A DNA stretch of 64,000 nucleotides from Leifsonia poae (GCF_027921845.1 NZ_BSEN01000011.1:26103-90102), one strand, 5' to 3'; shown: positions 49,650 through 59,181, counted from the stretch's first letter. Numbers and translations are program-made. Notes: generated by a model from the letters alone, not told the origin.

Positions 49650-50989
49650 TGACGCGCGGCTCTCAGCAGCACGGCGCCCACCGCATCCCAGAACGCGATG
49701 CGCGCCTTCTGGGTCGACTGTCCGTCGCCGGACGGGAGAGCGATCGGCAGGCCGGGCGGCACGGTCATGGCGTGGGTGGAGGCCGGCGCCTCCACGAGGC
49801 GATCGGAGGCTCGGGCGGTGTGCGTGGCGAGCACGGCGCGCTGCCACGCGCACGAGTTCGGAAGGACGGCGTCGTGACCCGCGCAGCCCAGGACGACCGG
49901 ACCCCTCACCGACCCGAGCGGGATGACCGAGCGCGCATCGACCTGCGTCGCGTCGCGAACGCACCGGAGACCGACGCCGTTCTCGAAGACCGGGGCGAAG
50001 TCGCCGGCTGCGAGGCAGAGGTGCGCCGAGACCCCTCCCGCCCCGATCGCGCCCGCGAACCGGCCGCCGAACCGCGCCGCCGCCCAGAGCGCGAACTGCT
50101 CGGACTGCGACGTTCCGTACGCGAAGATGCTGCGCGCATTCACATCGGGGCGCGATTGCAGCCAGTCGAGCACGGCGGCGACCGTCGAGGAGTCGATCGC
50201 CCCGGCCGCGTGCAGCCCATCGGCGTCGCGCGCCATCGGGAGCACGAAGACGGATGCCCCGAATTGGGCCAGCAGCGGCGCGACGTAGTCGGCCGAGGCG
50301 CCAAGGGCCGGATCATCGAACACGACGACCGCCGGCGTGCGGGGCCTTTCGATGGAGGTGGCACTGTAGAACCGGCCGATGGGACCGTTCTCGTGGGTCG
50401 TGGGCGGGGGCGGGTCGGGCAGGCCGAGCGGCGGTCGCCGGTCGCCTGCCCGGGCGGACGCGGCGTCGAGATCGCTGCTGTAGACCGTGATGGGACCACG
50501 CGTCGTGCCGAGACCGTCGAGGCGGAAGACCCTGCTCGCCACGACCCGCCCCGCGTCGTACACGTCGATCGTCACCGGAAGAGTCGTGCGCATCCAGAGT
50601 TTCAGAACCTCCGATGGCGTCAGGCTCGGTCCGCGCAACGACCAGAAGAGTCCGGCGGAGTCGGGCTCGGTGAACCGGGCGAGCTGCGGGCGCTCGATGG
50701 CCAGGTCCACCGTGCCCGTGCCCGGCACCGTGTAGGTCGCGCTCGAACTCCACACTCCGCGCTTCGTCGGGACCGTCGCCACCAGCCGGAGCCGACTTCC
50801 CGGCTCCGCTCCGACGAGCTGGAGTGGAACCGGCCAGAGCACGGTGGTGTAGCGGATGAGCGGCGGGGTCACGAAGTGCGGCCCCACGTCCGGGCCCGGC
50901 GAGGCGCCGCAACCGCCGAGCAGCGCGGCGACGGTCAGCGCGCAGGCGACCAGGATCGCCGTTCGACCGTTGCGCCGTCGCCACCGCAT
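49646..50989 (-). CDS. BAAT-like lipoprotein 3
   Basis: Third paralogue, 447 residues, lipobox LGGC (Cys27). The nucleophile elbow is GTSQS, the acid GHDA, the base STHAM. A low-complexity Pro-rich insert (PPLGLPDPPPP) sits between the two domains. It has its own ribosome site (GGTGA before ATG) and lies 30 bases after ackA, so the three lipoproteins may be read from the pta-ackA transcript. Confidence 0.82.
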   Translation of the reverse strand: MRWRRRNGRTAILVACALTVAALLGGCGASPGPDVGPHFVTPPLIRYTTVLWPVPLQLVGAEPGSRLRLVATVPTKRGVWSSSATYTVPGTGTVDLAIERPQLARFTEPDSAGLFWSLRGPSLTPSEVLKLWMRTTLPVTIDVYDAGRVVASRVFRLDGLGTTRGPITVYSSDLDAASARAGDRRPPLGLPDPPPPTTHENGPIGRFYSATSIERPRTPAVVVFDDPALGASADYVAPLLAQFGASVFVLPMARDADGLHAAGAIDSSTVAAVLDWLQSRPDVNARSIFAYGTSQSEQFALWAAARFGGRFAGAIGAGGVSAHLCLAAGDFAPVFENGVGLRCVRDATQVDARSVIPLGSVRGPVVLGCAGHDAVLPNSCAWQRAVLATHTARASDRLVEAPASTHAMTVPPGLPIALPSGDGQSTQKARIAFWDAVGAVLLRAARQ

Positions 50990-51019
50990 GACTTCACCGT
51001 CATCCTCACCGGCCGGAGG

Positions 51020-52225
51020 TCACCCGGCGGCCGCGCTCTCCCCGATCGCCGCGAGCGTCTGCCGCGCGATCTCCAGTTCCTCGTTGGTCGGAACCACCAG
51101 CACTGTCACCGCCGAGTCGTCGGCGGAGATGATCCGCGTATTCTTCGACCGTTCGGCGTTGCGTCCTTCATCGATGCGGATGCCCAGGAATTCGAGGCCG
51201 GCAAGCGCACCGGCCCGCACCGCCGCGTCGTTCTCGCCGACACCGGCGGTGAAGGTCACCACGTCGAGTCCGCCGAGCAGGGCAGCGTATGCGCCGATGT
51301 AGTGCTTGAGTCGGTGCAGGTACGTGTCGAGCGCTAGCCGGGCACCCTGGTCGCCGTCGACGATGGCTGCGTGCAGATCCCGCATGTCCCGGTGCCCCGA
51401 GAGCCCGAATATGCCGCTGCGTCGGTTGAGGAGCTCGTCGAGCTCGTCGGTGGAGAGCTGGGCGCGGCGGGAGAGGTGCACCAGGACGGCCGGATCGAGG
51501 TCGCCCGACCGGGTTCCCATCACCAGCCCCTCGAGCGGCGTCAGCCCCATGGAGGTGTCGACCGAACGACCGCCGTCGACAGCGCAGGCCGAGGCCCCGT
51601 TTCCGAGATGGAGCACGATCTGCTTGAGATCGCCGAGCGGGCGGTCGAGGTACCGCGCCACCGTCTCGGAGACGTACTTGTGCGACGTGCCGTGGAAGCC
51701 GTAGCGGCGCACGCGGTGCCTCTCGGCGAGCTCCGCGTCGATCGCGTACGTGTAGGCCGCCGGAGGGAGCGTCCGGTGGAAGGCCGTGTCGAAGACCGCG
51801 ACATGCGGAACGTCGGGGAACGCCTTCTCGGCCGCTCGGATCCCTTGCAGGTTGGCCGGGTTGTGCAGCGGAGCGAGATCGGCGAGGTCTTCGATATTGA
51901 TCTCGACCAGCGGCGTGACGACCGTCGGCTCGAAGAACCGCTTTCCGCCGTGCACGACGCGGTGGCCGACCGCGACGGGCGGGTATTCGGTCAGGCTCGG
52001 GCCGTCGGCGTCGAAAGCGTCGAGCATCGCGCGGAATCCGGCCGTGTGATCCGGGATCGCGAGCGTGCGCTCGCTGGTTCCGTGCGGGCCGTGATGGGTC
52101 GTCTGCCCGGAGGCGTCGCCGATGCGCTCGACCAACCCGCTCGCGAGCGCCTCCTCCGTGTCCATATCGATCAACTGGTACTTGAACGACGATGAACCGC
52201 TGTTGACCACCAGCACCGCGCTCAT
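51020..52225 (-). CDS. ackA: Acetate kinase
   Basis: Interconverts acetate plus ATP with acetyl phosphate. The 401-residue protein shows LVVNSGSSSFKYQ, GHRVVHGG, HNPANLQGI, FDTAFHRTLP, HLGNGAS and GENDAAVR. The start overlaps the pta stop as ATGA. With pta it forms the overflow/acetate route that complements Acs. Confidence 0.97.
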   Translation of the reverse strand: MSAVLVVNSGSSSFKYQLIDMDTEEALASGLVERIGDASGQTTHHGPHGTSERTLAIPDHTAGFRAMLDAFDADGPSLTEYPPVAVGHRVVHGGKRFFEPTVVTPLVEINIEDLADLAPLHNPANLQGIRAAEKAFPDVPHVAVFDTAFHRTLPPAAYTYAIDAELAERHRVRRYGFHGTSHKYVSETVARYLDRPLGDLKQIVLHLGNGASACAVDGGRSVDTSMGLTPLEGLVMGTRSGDLDPAVLVHLSRRAQLSTDELDELLNRRSGIFGLSGHRDMRDLHAAIVDGDQGARLALDTYLHRLKHYIGAYAALLGGLDVVTFTAGVGENDAAVRAGALAGLEFLGIRIDEGRNAERSKNTRIISADDSAVTVLVVPTNEELEIARQTLAAIGESAAAG

Positions 52226-54351
52226 GACAGCGCCGCCTGGATCGCCGTGATGGCCACCGTGTTGACGATGTCCTCGACCAGCGCACCGCGCGAGAGGTCG
52301 TTGATCGGCTTCCGCAATCCTTGGAGGACCGGCCCGATCGCGACGGCGCCGGCACTGCGCTGCACCGCCTTGTAGGTGTTGTTGCCCGTATTGAGGTCGG
52401 GGAAGATGAACACCGTCGCCCGACCGGCCACCGCCGAGCCTGGCAGCTTAACCGCCCCGACGGCGGCGTCCGCCGCGGCGTCGTACTGGATCGGCCCGTC
52501 GACGGCGAGCTGCGGGCTCCGCTCGTGAACGAGCGCGGTGGCAGCGCGCACCTTCTCGACGTCAGCTCCGGCCCCCGAGTCACCGGTGGAGTACGACAGC
52601 ATCGCAACGCGCGGCTCGATGCCGAACTGCGACGCCGTCTCGGCCGATGAGATCGCGATGTCGGCCAGCTGCTCCGCCGTCGGGTCCGGGATGACCGCGC
52701 AGTCGCCGTAGACGAGCACGCGGTCGGCGAGCGCCATCAGGAACACGCTGGAGACGACCGACACCTCCGGCCGGGTCTTGATGATCTCGAACGCCGGCCG
52801 GATGGTGTGCGCTGTCGTGTGCGCCGCACCGGAGACCATGCCGTCTGCGAGTCCGAGATGCACCATCATGGTGCCGAAGTACGAGGAGTCGGTCACGGTG
52901 TCGGATGCCTGGTCGAGCGTGATCCCCTTGTGAGCCCGGAGTCGGGCGTACTCCTCGGCGAACCGGAACCGCAGCACGTCGTCGAACGGGCTGAGCACCT
53001 CGGCTCCCGAGAGGTCGAGGCCGAGCTCGACCGCGCGGGCGCGCACCTCGATCGGCTCGCCCAGGATCGTCAGCCGAGCGACACCGCGCGAGAGAAGGGT
53101 CGCGGCCGCACGCAGGATGCGGTCGTCTTCGCCCTCGGGCAACACGATGTGCTTGTCGGCCGCCCGTGCGCGCTCGAGGAGGTCGTACTCGAACATGAGC
53201 GGCGTGACGACGTCGCGCGGGCTCACGTCGAGTCGATCGAGCAGGATCTTGGCGTCGACGTGACGCTCGAACAGAGCGAGCGCCGTGTCGTACTTGCGCT
53301 GCGAATCCGCGGCGAGACGACCGCGGGCATGCGTGATGCGCACCACGGCGTCGTAGGTGCCGAGCGCGGTCTTCACGACCGGGACGGTGGAACGCAGGCC
53401 GGAGATGAGGCGGTCGATCGGCTCCGGCAGTTCGAATCCGCCGTTCAGCACGATGCCCGTGATCGACGGGAAAGTGCCGGCCGCATTGGCCATCAGCACG
53501 GCGAGCAGCACTTCGGTGCGATCGCCGGGCACCACGACGACCGATCCCTCGATCAGTCGCGGGAGCACGTTGTCCATCGACATCGCCGCCACGACCACGC
53601 CGAGCGCTTCGCGGGCGAGCAGCGTCTCGTCGCCGGCCAGCAGCGTGGCACCCGTGGCCTCCATGATGGAGCGCATGCTCGGGGCGACGAGGAAGGGGTC
53701 TTCGGGAATGGCCCAGACCGGCGCCCCGCCCGCTCCCGGCGCCGCCGTTGCGGCGACCGACGTCGCGACCGTGGCTACGATCGCGTCGAGCTCCGACTCG
53801 TCGGCTCGGTTCACGATCACGGCGAGGAGGGCTGCGTGCTCGTCGCGGAGCTCTGTCATCGCGATCTCGGTGAGCTGGCGCAGGTCGTCCGCCGTTCGCG
53901 GTTCGGCCTGGCCGAGTCGCTCACCGAGGCCCTGCCCGACCCGCCCGCCGAGCACGAGCAGCACCGGCGCTCCCAGGTTGGCCGCGATGCGTGCGTTGTA
54001 GCCGAGTTCGGTCGGGCTGCCGACATCCGTGTAGTCGGAGCCGAGGATGACCACGGTGTCGCATTCCGCCTCGACTGCACGGAATCGACGGACGATCTCG
54101 GAGAGGGCTGCGTCCGCATCCGCGTGCACGTCGTCGTAGGTGACGCCGATCGTCTGCTCGTAGTCGAGCGGCACCGTCACGCGCTGGAGCAGGAGTTCGA
54201 GCACGTAGTCCCGTTCCTGTGTGGAACGGGCGATGGGCCGGAACACACCGACGCGCCCGACGGCGTGACGCAGAGCCTCGACGACGCCGAGAGCGACGGA
54301 CGACTTGCCGGTGTGACCTTCGGCGGACGTGATGTAGATCGATCGCGCCAC
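52222..54351 (-). CDS. pta: Phosphate acetyltransferase (long form)
   Basis: Forms acetyl phosphate from acetyl-CoA. The 709-residue protein has the N-terminal P-loop-like domain (YITSAEGHTGKSSVALG), a central DRTGG domain, and a C-terminal PTA domain (VLPEGEDDRIL, SSYFGTMMVHLGLADGMVSGA, FPDLNTGNNTYKAVQR). The GTG start follows the DUF1254 gene stop by two bases, which fixes it and suggests coupling. Confidence 0.96.
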   Translation of the reverse strand: MARSIYITSAEGHTGKSSVALGVVEALRHAVGRVGVFRPIARSTQERDYVLELLLQRVTVPLDYEQTIGVTYDDVHADADAALSEIVRRFRAVEAECDTVVILGSDYTDVGSPTELGYNARIAANLGAPVLLVLGGRVGQGLGERLGQAEPRTADDLRQLTEIAMTELRDEHAALLAVIVNRADESELDAIVATVATSVAATAAPGAGGAPVWAIPEDPFLVAPSMRSIMEATGATLLAGDETLLAREALGVVVAAMSMDNVLPRLIEGSVVVVPGDRTEVLLAVLMANAAGTFPSITGIVLNGGFELPEPIDRLISGLRSTVPVVKTALGTYDAVVRITHARGRLAADSQRKYDTALALFERHVDAKILLDRLDVSPRDVVTPLMFEYDLLERARAADKHIVLPEGEDDRILRAAATLLSRGVARLTILGEPIEVRARAVELGLDLSGAEVLSPFDDVLRFRFAEEYARLRAHKGITLDQASDTVTDSSYFGTMMVHLGLADGMVSGAAHTTAHTIRPAFEIIKTRPEVSVVSSVFLMALADRVLVYGDCAVIPDPTAEQLADIAISSAETASQFGIEPRVAMLSYSTGDSGAGADVEKVRAATALVHERSPQLAVDGPIQYDAAADAAVGAVKLPGSAVAGRATVFIFPDLNTGNNTYKAVQRSAGAVAIGPVLQGLRKPINDLSRGALVEDIVNTVAITAIQAALS

Positions 54352-54353
54352 GT

Positions 54354-55715
54354 TCAGGCGGCCCGCTCGATCGCCGGGAGCAGGTAGTGCCCGTCGAGGA
54401 CCTGCGCCCCCGGGGCATACATGCGGAGGATGGGCCGGAAGGCCCCCTTCGGCGCCGGCAGCCAGTTGGCGGCTGCCGTCGGGTCGCTCGGCCTGGTGGT
54501 GCTCATGGTGATCGTCAATCCTCCGTCGTCGTCGTACACGATCCCTCGCGTCCTGTCGCCGACCGAATACCGCGCCAGCTCGTTGTCGACGAGATAGAAC
54601 TCGGGCAGGTCGTACATGGTGAGGGACCAGAAGGCGCCGACGGGCGGCGTGGGATGCAGACGGAGCGTGTAGACATGCTCGCCGGTGAGGGCCTCGCCCG
54701 CCGCATCGGTGTAGGTCATCGGATACGAGGCTTCGTAACCGTGGTTGCCCCAGAGTCCGCCGAGTGCCGCCGCCGCCCGCTGCGCGTAACGGGTGCGGGG
54801 GTCGTCGGCCTTCCACTGAGGACTGTCGATCGTGCCGATCTCGAAGAAGTCGAGGTTGTAGTCGAACACGTGAAGCGTGTCGAGCCAGCCGTTCACCTCA
54901 GGCATCTGCTTGCCCGACCGCATGGCGGAGAGCAGCGCTTCCTTGCCCGCCGCATACCCCTCTTCGAGAGCGTCCATCACCTCGGGCGGAGCCTCGCCGA
55001 GAGGGCGCGCACCGGTGAGCCCGAGCGCGGCATACGAGTCGAGAGCGTCGCGGTCGCGGTCGGCCGGCGGGAATGCCTGGGACCAGACCCGGAGCCGCTC
55101 GAAGAAGTCGAGGGCCTCGCTGCCACCGGCCGAGAGTTCGACGACCGGGAGTCCCTCGGGTGGCGCGAGGGTCTGCAGCACGGGAGTGAGTGTGAGGGCA
55201 TCCTGGAGCGCGTGGACCGCGGGAAGGTCGGCTTCGCCGTCGACGGCCCAGCGACCGACGATGGTGCCGACGCGCGTGGGGAACCGGATGACCGTCGCGC
55301 CGTCTCCTTCAGGATCGGAAGCGTCGTCGGCGTCGGGCTGCCAGCCCGGCGGAACGAGGAGGTAATCGCCGGCATGTCCGCCGGTCGCGCGGGTTCCGAC
55401 GTAGGCGAAGTTGTTGGTCCAGGCATCGACGAACTGCAGCACGTGATAGCGGTCGGATGCCTCGGGGACGCTCAGGAGAACCGGCCCGGCACCGAGATCG
55501 AGCTGCGCGATCGAATACACGGTGTCGTTGTTGATCGAGACGAAGCGGTCGTCGGGACCGGCCAATGTGCGTGCGTGGCTGAAGACGTTGAACGGGGCCG
55601 GCGCAAGGCTGCCGAGACCGGTGGTGGTGAAGCGCTCGACCTGCTCGAGATCGAACACGAGGGGGAAGCCGAAGACGTACGCCTCGGACGCCAGCTCAGC
55701 GAGCTGAAGAGCCAT
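54354..55715 (-). CDS. DUF1254/DUF1214 protein
   Basis: A 453-residue protein with an N-terminal DUF1254 region (VSINNDTVYSIAQLDLGAGPVLLSVPE, YHVLQFVDAWTNNFAYVG) and a C-terminal DUF1214 region (YTLRLHPTPPVGAFWSLTMYD, NWLPAPKGAFRPILRMY). No secretion signal is seen. The function of the family is not established. GGAGGGGG precedes the ATG at 55715. Being two bases from pta, it probably heads the pta-ackA transcript. Confidence 0.88.
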   Translation of the reverse strand: MALQLAELASEAYVFGFPLVFDLEQVERFTTTGLGSLAPAPFNVFSHARTLAGPDDRFVSINNDTVYSIAQLDLGAGPVLLSVPEASDRYHVLQFVDAWTNNFAYVGTRATGGHAGDYLLVPPGWQPDADDASDPEGDGATVIRFPTRVGTIVGRWAVDGEADLPAVHALQDALTLTPVLQTLAPPEGLPVVELSAGGSEALDFFERLRVWSQAFPPADRDRDALDSYAALGLTGARPLGEAPPEVMDALEEGYAAGKEALLSAMRSGKQMPEVNGWLDTLHVFDYNLDFFEIGTIDSPQWKADDPRTRYAQRAAAALGGLWGNHGYEASYPMTYTDAAGEALTGEHVYTLRLHPTPPVGAFWSLTMYDLPEFYLVDNELARYSVGDRTRGIVYDDDGGLTITMSTTRPSDPTAAANWLPAPKGAFRPILRMYAPGAQVLDGHYLLPAIERAA

Positions 55716-55818
55716 CGTGCCCCCTCCGGTATCGGTGGTGATCACCACAAACCTACCGTCAGGCTACGCGCGGGAATCCGATCCACAGCAAGCGGTCGGG
55801 AATCTACGTGCGCAAAAG

Positions 55819-55911
55819 AAAAGACCCCTCACGCACCCGCCAGAGCCCGGTTACCCTTGCTGCGTTTCCGCCCTGGGGGAGTTGGCCTGGATGGCGCCAC
55901 GTGAGGAGCCG
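55819..55911 (-). ncRNA. ffs: Signal recognition particle RNA (small, 4.5S type)
   Basis: The minus strand folds into one long hairpin whose ends pair (GGCTCCTCACG with CGTGAGGGGTC) and whose apex contains the conserved GGCGGAAACGCAGCAAGGG and GGTAACCGG parts with the GGAA-type tetraloop. A U-rich tail follows at 55822-55813. Ends are approximate. Confidence 0.93.
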
Positions 55912-56015
55912 GAAAACAGCATACCGAACGAAACTGGATGCTCGTGGCACGAGGCGCCTCCGGGACCCGGTAAGATTCTTCGTGGCCGTCGTTCCGCGAG
56001 GTTCGGCACACGCCT

Positions 56016-56103
56016 GGAGAATTCGCCTAGTGGCCTATGGCGCACGCTTGGAAAGCGTGTTGGGTGCAAGCCCTCGGGGGTTCGAATCCCCCATTCTCCG
56101 CCA
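56016..56103 (+). tRNA. tRNA-Ser (GGA), island insertion site
   Basis: The cloverleaf has the acceptor stem GGAGAAT/ATTCTCC, anticodon stem CACGC/GCGTG with loop TTGGAAA (anticodon GGA), a long variable arm, T-loop TTCGAAT, discriminator G and an encoded CCA. The integrase gene just behind its 3' end suggests that the attachment site lies in this 3' part. Confidence 0.96.
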
Positions 56104-56120
56104 GTTTCCTTAGGTGAATG

Positions 56121-56167
56121 AGGCCCCGAGATCCGCGTGATTACGCGGAAGTCGGGGCCTTTGCTCT
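56121..56167 (+). terminator. tRNA-Ser terminator
   Basis: Nested stem: AGGCCCCGA (56121-56129) pairs with TCGGGGCCT (56152-56160), with an inner CCGCG/CGCGG hairpin, followed by TTGCTCTTT. It separates the tRNA from the converging integrase. Confidence 0.78.
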
Positions 56168-56168
56168 T

Positions 56169-57359
56169 TCATCGACCGCCCGATTCGGCCCTCCGTGCCC
56201 ACACTTTGCCCACACTTTTCTGATGACCTCCCTCATTGAGGCGCATCGCAACCTCGTCGAGGTCGTCATCGAAGAGGTCAGCGTAGGTGTCGAGTGTCAT
56301 CGCAGCCGACTTGTGGCCGAGCATTCGCTGGACGGCTTTGACGTTCGCGCCGGAGCTGACGGCGAGACTCGCGGCTGTGTGACGGAGGTCGTGAGGAGTC
56401 AATCGCTCAAGCTCAGCTTCGGCAAGCGCGGTCAGGAACCAGGACCGCTTGTTGTTGCTCGCACTCGGCCGACGAAGGAAGCCGCCGTACCGGTCGGCGA
56501 ACACCAGAGCGTCAGGGCCCTTCCCTGCACAGAGACGAGCTAACGGCTCCGAGAGGAAATCGGGGAACGGGACGGAACGCCTCTCCCACGACTTCGGCAC
56601 CCCCTCAACGACGTTCCCGTCGACCTCTGTGGCAGTGTGGTTGATCTCCAGCCGGCGCCGCCTCATCGAGACGTCTCGGACACGCAGGCCGGTGGCTTCT
56701 GCCCAGCGGAGTCCACAGTAGGCCAACACCATGAGGAGCGTCGCCTGCATGTCGGTGTCAGCTGCCTCGGCGAAGCGGATGACCTCTTCGTGGCTTAGAT
56801 ATCTGCGCGCCTTGTTCGAGTGCTTGCGTGGCGAACCGTCGGCGCCGCGGGCGACATTCTTAGCAATGCGGCCGTCCTTCAGTGCGACATCGAGAATGCC
56901 GGCGAGCACGCCGAGCGCACGGAGAACGACGGTGGCCGATCGCGGTCTCGATGCGTCTGCGGTCCATGCGGCACGGGGGTTCGACACTGCCGTCCCTTGA
57001 CCCAACTCGCGGACCCACTGGGCCACAGCGCTGGGTCGGATGGCGCCCACAGCGGCAGTTGCCCACCTCGGCTCGACATAAACACGCCAGGCCGTCTCGA
57101 TAGAGTGGAAGCTCGAGGGCTTCATCGCCTGACGCTTGTTCGCGAGCCAGCTCGGCGCAAGCTCACCTACCGTGATCCGCGCGGCTTGTGGGTCAACGAA
57201 TGAGCCCACCGCCTTGGCCACCTCCACATTCGCGAGGTATAACTCGGCGTCGCGCTTGGTCTTGAATCCACGCTTATCGGTCTGGCGGTGTTCGGGCGTG
57301 CGATAGCGAACGCGCCACCGTCTTCCGGCACTCGTTGCGTAGGGCGTGACAGTTCCCAT
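56169..57359 (-). CDS. Tyrosine-type integrase
   Basis: Site-specific recombinase of 396 residues. It has an N-terminal arm-binding region, a core-binding domain, and the catalytic set Arg218 (CGLRWAEATGL), Lys256, His323 and Arg326 (TPHDLRHTAAS), His349 (LGHKS) and Tyr359 (DTYADLF), so it looks intact. GGAGG lies before the ATG. Its 3' end faces tRNA-Ser, the usual arrangement of a phage-type integrase beside its attachment site. Confidence 0.95.
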   Translation of the reverse strand: MGTVTPYATSAGRRWRVRYRTPEHRQTDKRGFKTKRDAELYLANVEVAKAVGSFVDPQAARITVGELAPSWLANKRQAMKPSSFHSIETAWRVYVEPRWATAAVGAIRPSAVAQWVRELGQGTAVSNPRAAWTADASRPRSATVVLRALGVLAGILDVALKDGRIAKNVARGADGSPRKHSNKARRYLSHEEVIRFAEAADTDMQATLLMVLAYCGLRWAEATGLRVRDVSMRRRRLEINHTATEVDGNVVEGVPKSWERRSVPFPDFLSEPLARLCAGKGPDALVFADRYGGFLRRPSASNNKRSWFLTALAEAELERLTPHDLRHTAASLAVSSGANVKAVQRMLGHKSAAMTLDTYADLFDDDLDEVAMRLNEGGHQKSVGKVWARRAESGGR

Positions 57360-57483
57360 GATGACCTCCGTCGCTTACACGTTCCGGAGCGAGGCACATT
57401 TCAGCGCGCAACGACATGAATCGCCAGCGAAGCCCTGGGAAAGCCCGCGTGATAACTCAGCCCGTTTACTCGGGGCCAGGCCC

Positions 57484-57498
57484 ACTAGACGGTCTAGT
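57484..57498. promoter_or_regulatory. 15-base palindrome between integrase and Shedu gene
   Basis: ACTAGAC-G-GTCTAGT is a perfect dyad in the divergent promoter region (57360-57566), 69 bases upstream of the Shedu-type gene. It may be an operator for one or both genes. Confidence 0.45.
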
Positions 57499-57566
57499 CA
57501 GCGGTATTCTGATGTCCAAATTGGCTGCGCGATACCGTCAAGCCAGAGGTCCAGGTTGGGGGTGGC

Positions 57567-58787
57567 GTGTCTTCATACGACGAGTCGTGGCCCGACGCCG
57601 GACCGCCCACTTCCGATGCAGACGCCGCTCGAGGACGGCGGCCTGGATATACCTACCAATCAAAGTCGTTCCCTAACCGAAACTCGCGCTCTCGGGACTT
57701 CGAACAACCGAGCAAGTTCGTCAGTCATATCTTCCTCAATGAGACGCCCGTGTCAGGTGAGTCGCCAGAAAGCGACACCAAGGAGGTCATCGTGACTTCG
57801 GTAAACGGAACCCGCACCCAGATCAAGGCATTGGTCACACGAAGCGAGGGCAATGTTGTGGACCTAGCAATCCAGGTCGTTCCCGCGCGAGGTCCTGCAC
57901 GCGAGGCGATGCGTCTCCGTCGAGATGACGTGACTCGGTTCATCGCGTTCATCGAGGCCCTACGGTTCGTTGATCCGACGACCGGCGAATCTCGTGTGCG
58001 CGTGGACGACGAACTTCTTTCGAAATTTCTTCGCGATCCGGAGTCGGTCAAAGCTGTGTACCGCGAGGATCCCGCTGCACTCCGCGAACTAATTGCCGAA
58101 GACGCCTCAGCAACCGATGTAATCGCTGTCGCCCATCGGCGATCGGCCGTGGCTGAGTTCGAGCGACTACTTAACGACAGCGAACACTTCGAGTCTCAAC
58201 GAGGCGAAAGCAAAGGTCCTGAGTCCGTCTGGCAAGCCTTTTTCGAGAGGAATCCGTGGGTCCTAGGGATCGGACTCTCAGATCAACTCTTCACATCGTT
58301 CGACGAAGACCGTCTCGAGAAGACGGTACTTGGCTCGGATATCGTGGGCCCCGGCAAGCGCGCCGACGCGCTCCTGAAGACAGCTGGTGCAGTGCGGTCT
58401 CTGGTCTTCGCCGAGATAAAGCATCATCGAACACCACTGTTGGGCAAGGAGTATCGGATCGGGAACTACCCAGCGAGCTCTGAACTTTCTGGTGCCGTCG
58501 CGCAGAGTCAAGGAACGGTTCATGCTGCCGTCGAACGAATTGGACATCGCTATCAACAGCGAACTGCAGATGGTTTCGACGTGCCGGGAGACTATCTGTA
58601 CATGGTGCGGCCCCGGAGTTTCGTTGTAGCGGGAGACCTCTCCCAGTTCCGCGACATCGGAGGCGGAATGAACGACCGGATGGTGACCTCCTTTGAACTG
58701 TTCCGCCGAAACACGTTCGAACCCGAGATCATCACCTTCGACGAGCTGCTCGAGCGAGCCAAATGGATCACACAAGCGTCGAGCTAA
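57567..58787 (+). CDS. sduA: Shedu-type DUF4263 anti-phage nuclease
   Basis: A 406-residue protein matching the single-gene Shedu defence family. Residues about 72-135 resemble the Shedu N-terminal domain; the C-terminal DUF4263 domain (about 218-400) opens with WQAFFERNPWVLGIG and contains a PD-(D/E)xK core: Asp267 (KRADALL), Glu283-x-Lys285 (FAEIKHH), and the Gln in AVAQSQ (313). The GTG start follows GGGGTG. Shedu proteins form oligomers that nick DNA upon phage infection. Composition is less GC-biased than the core genes, as expected for an island. Confidence 0.86.
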   Translation: MSSYDESWPDAGPPTSDADAARGRRPGYTYQSKSFPNRNSRSRDFEQPSKFVSHIFLNETPVSGESPESDTKEVIVTSVNGTRTQIKALVTRSEGNVVDLAIQVVPARGPAREAMRLRRDDVTRFIAFIEALRFVDPTTGESRVRVDDELLSKFLRDPESVKAVYREDPAALRELIAEDASATDVIAVAHRRSAVAEFERLLNDSEHFESQRGESKGPESVWQAFFERNPWVLGIGLSDQLFTSFDEDRLEKTVLGSDIVGPGKRADALLKTAGAVRSLVFAEIKHHRTPLLGKEYRIGNYPASSELSGAVAQSQGTVHAAVERIGHRYQQRTADGFDVPGDYLYMVRPRSFVVAGDLSQFRDIGGGMNDRMVTSFELFRRNTFEPEIITFDELLERAKWITQASS

Positions 58788-59181
58788 GCCGCGATTATCG
58801 CCGATTGGCTCTGCGCGAAGCGGATCGACTGCCAACCGTGCGCTCACTGCTAAGGTCTAGATAGTTCACTACTGAAATAGCGAATCCGGTCGCCGGCAAC
58901 GTAGCCAGCTAAATGGTGCCGGTGGTTAGAAGGCAAGATTGGCTGCGAATCTCGAACGGGATCGTCGCGACCCCCTCCTTTAACATCGACCCAGCTGTCG
59001 GGAGGATAACCCGGCAGGGACGCAAGGACTCGCTTGATTCACATTCGTTCGAGTTCCTCATGATTCGCAGCCGTCGTTCGAGATAGCGCACGTCATCGGC
59101 CTACTGGGCGAGCGCTCCGCACGGTGACTACAATCGGCGCATCTGACCGCTCACAAGTACGGACGAACCCGAAAGAGATCG
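58788..59181. other. Non-coding gap upstream of the TIR gene
   Basis: No convincing gene. It holds an 11-base inverted repeat (GGCTGCGAATC at 58941-58951 and its complement at 59062-59072) and an 8-base motif CTCGAACG at 58951 with its complement CGTTCGAG at 59045 and 59075. TACAAT at 59129-59134 is a good -10 for the TIR gene, giving a leader of about 40 bases. Confidence 0.5.

Noticed and set aside
58909..59091. A 60-residue minus-strand open frame.
   Set aside because: No ribosome site, no family, and it overlaps the inverted-repeat block.
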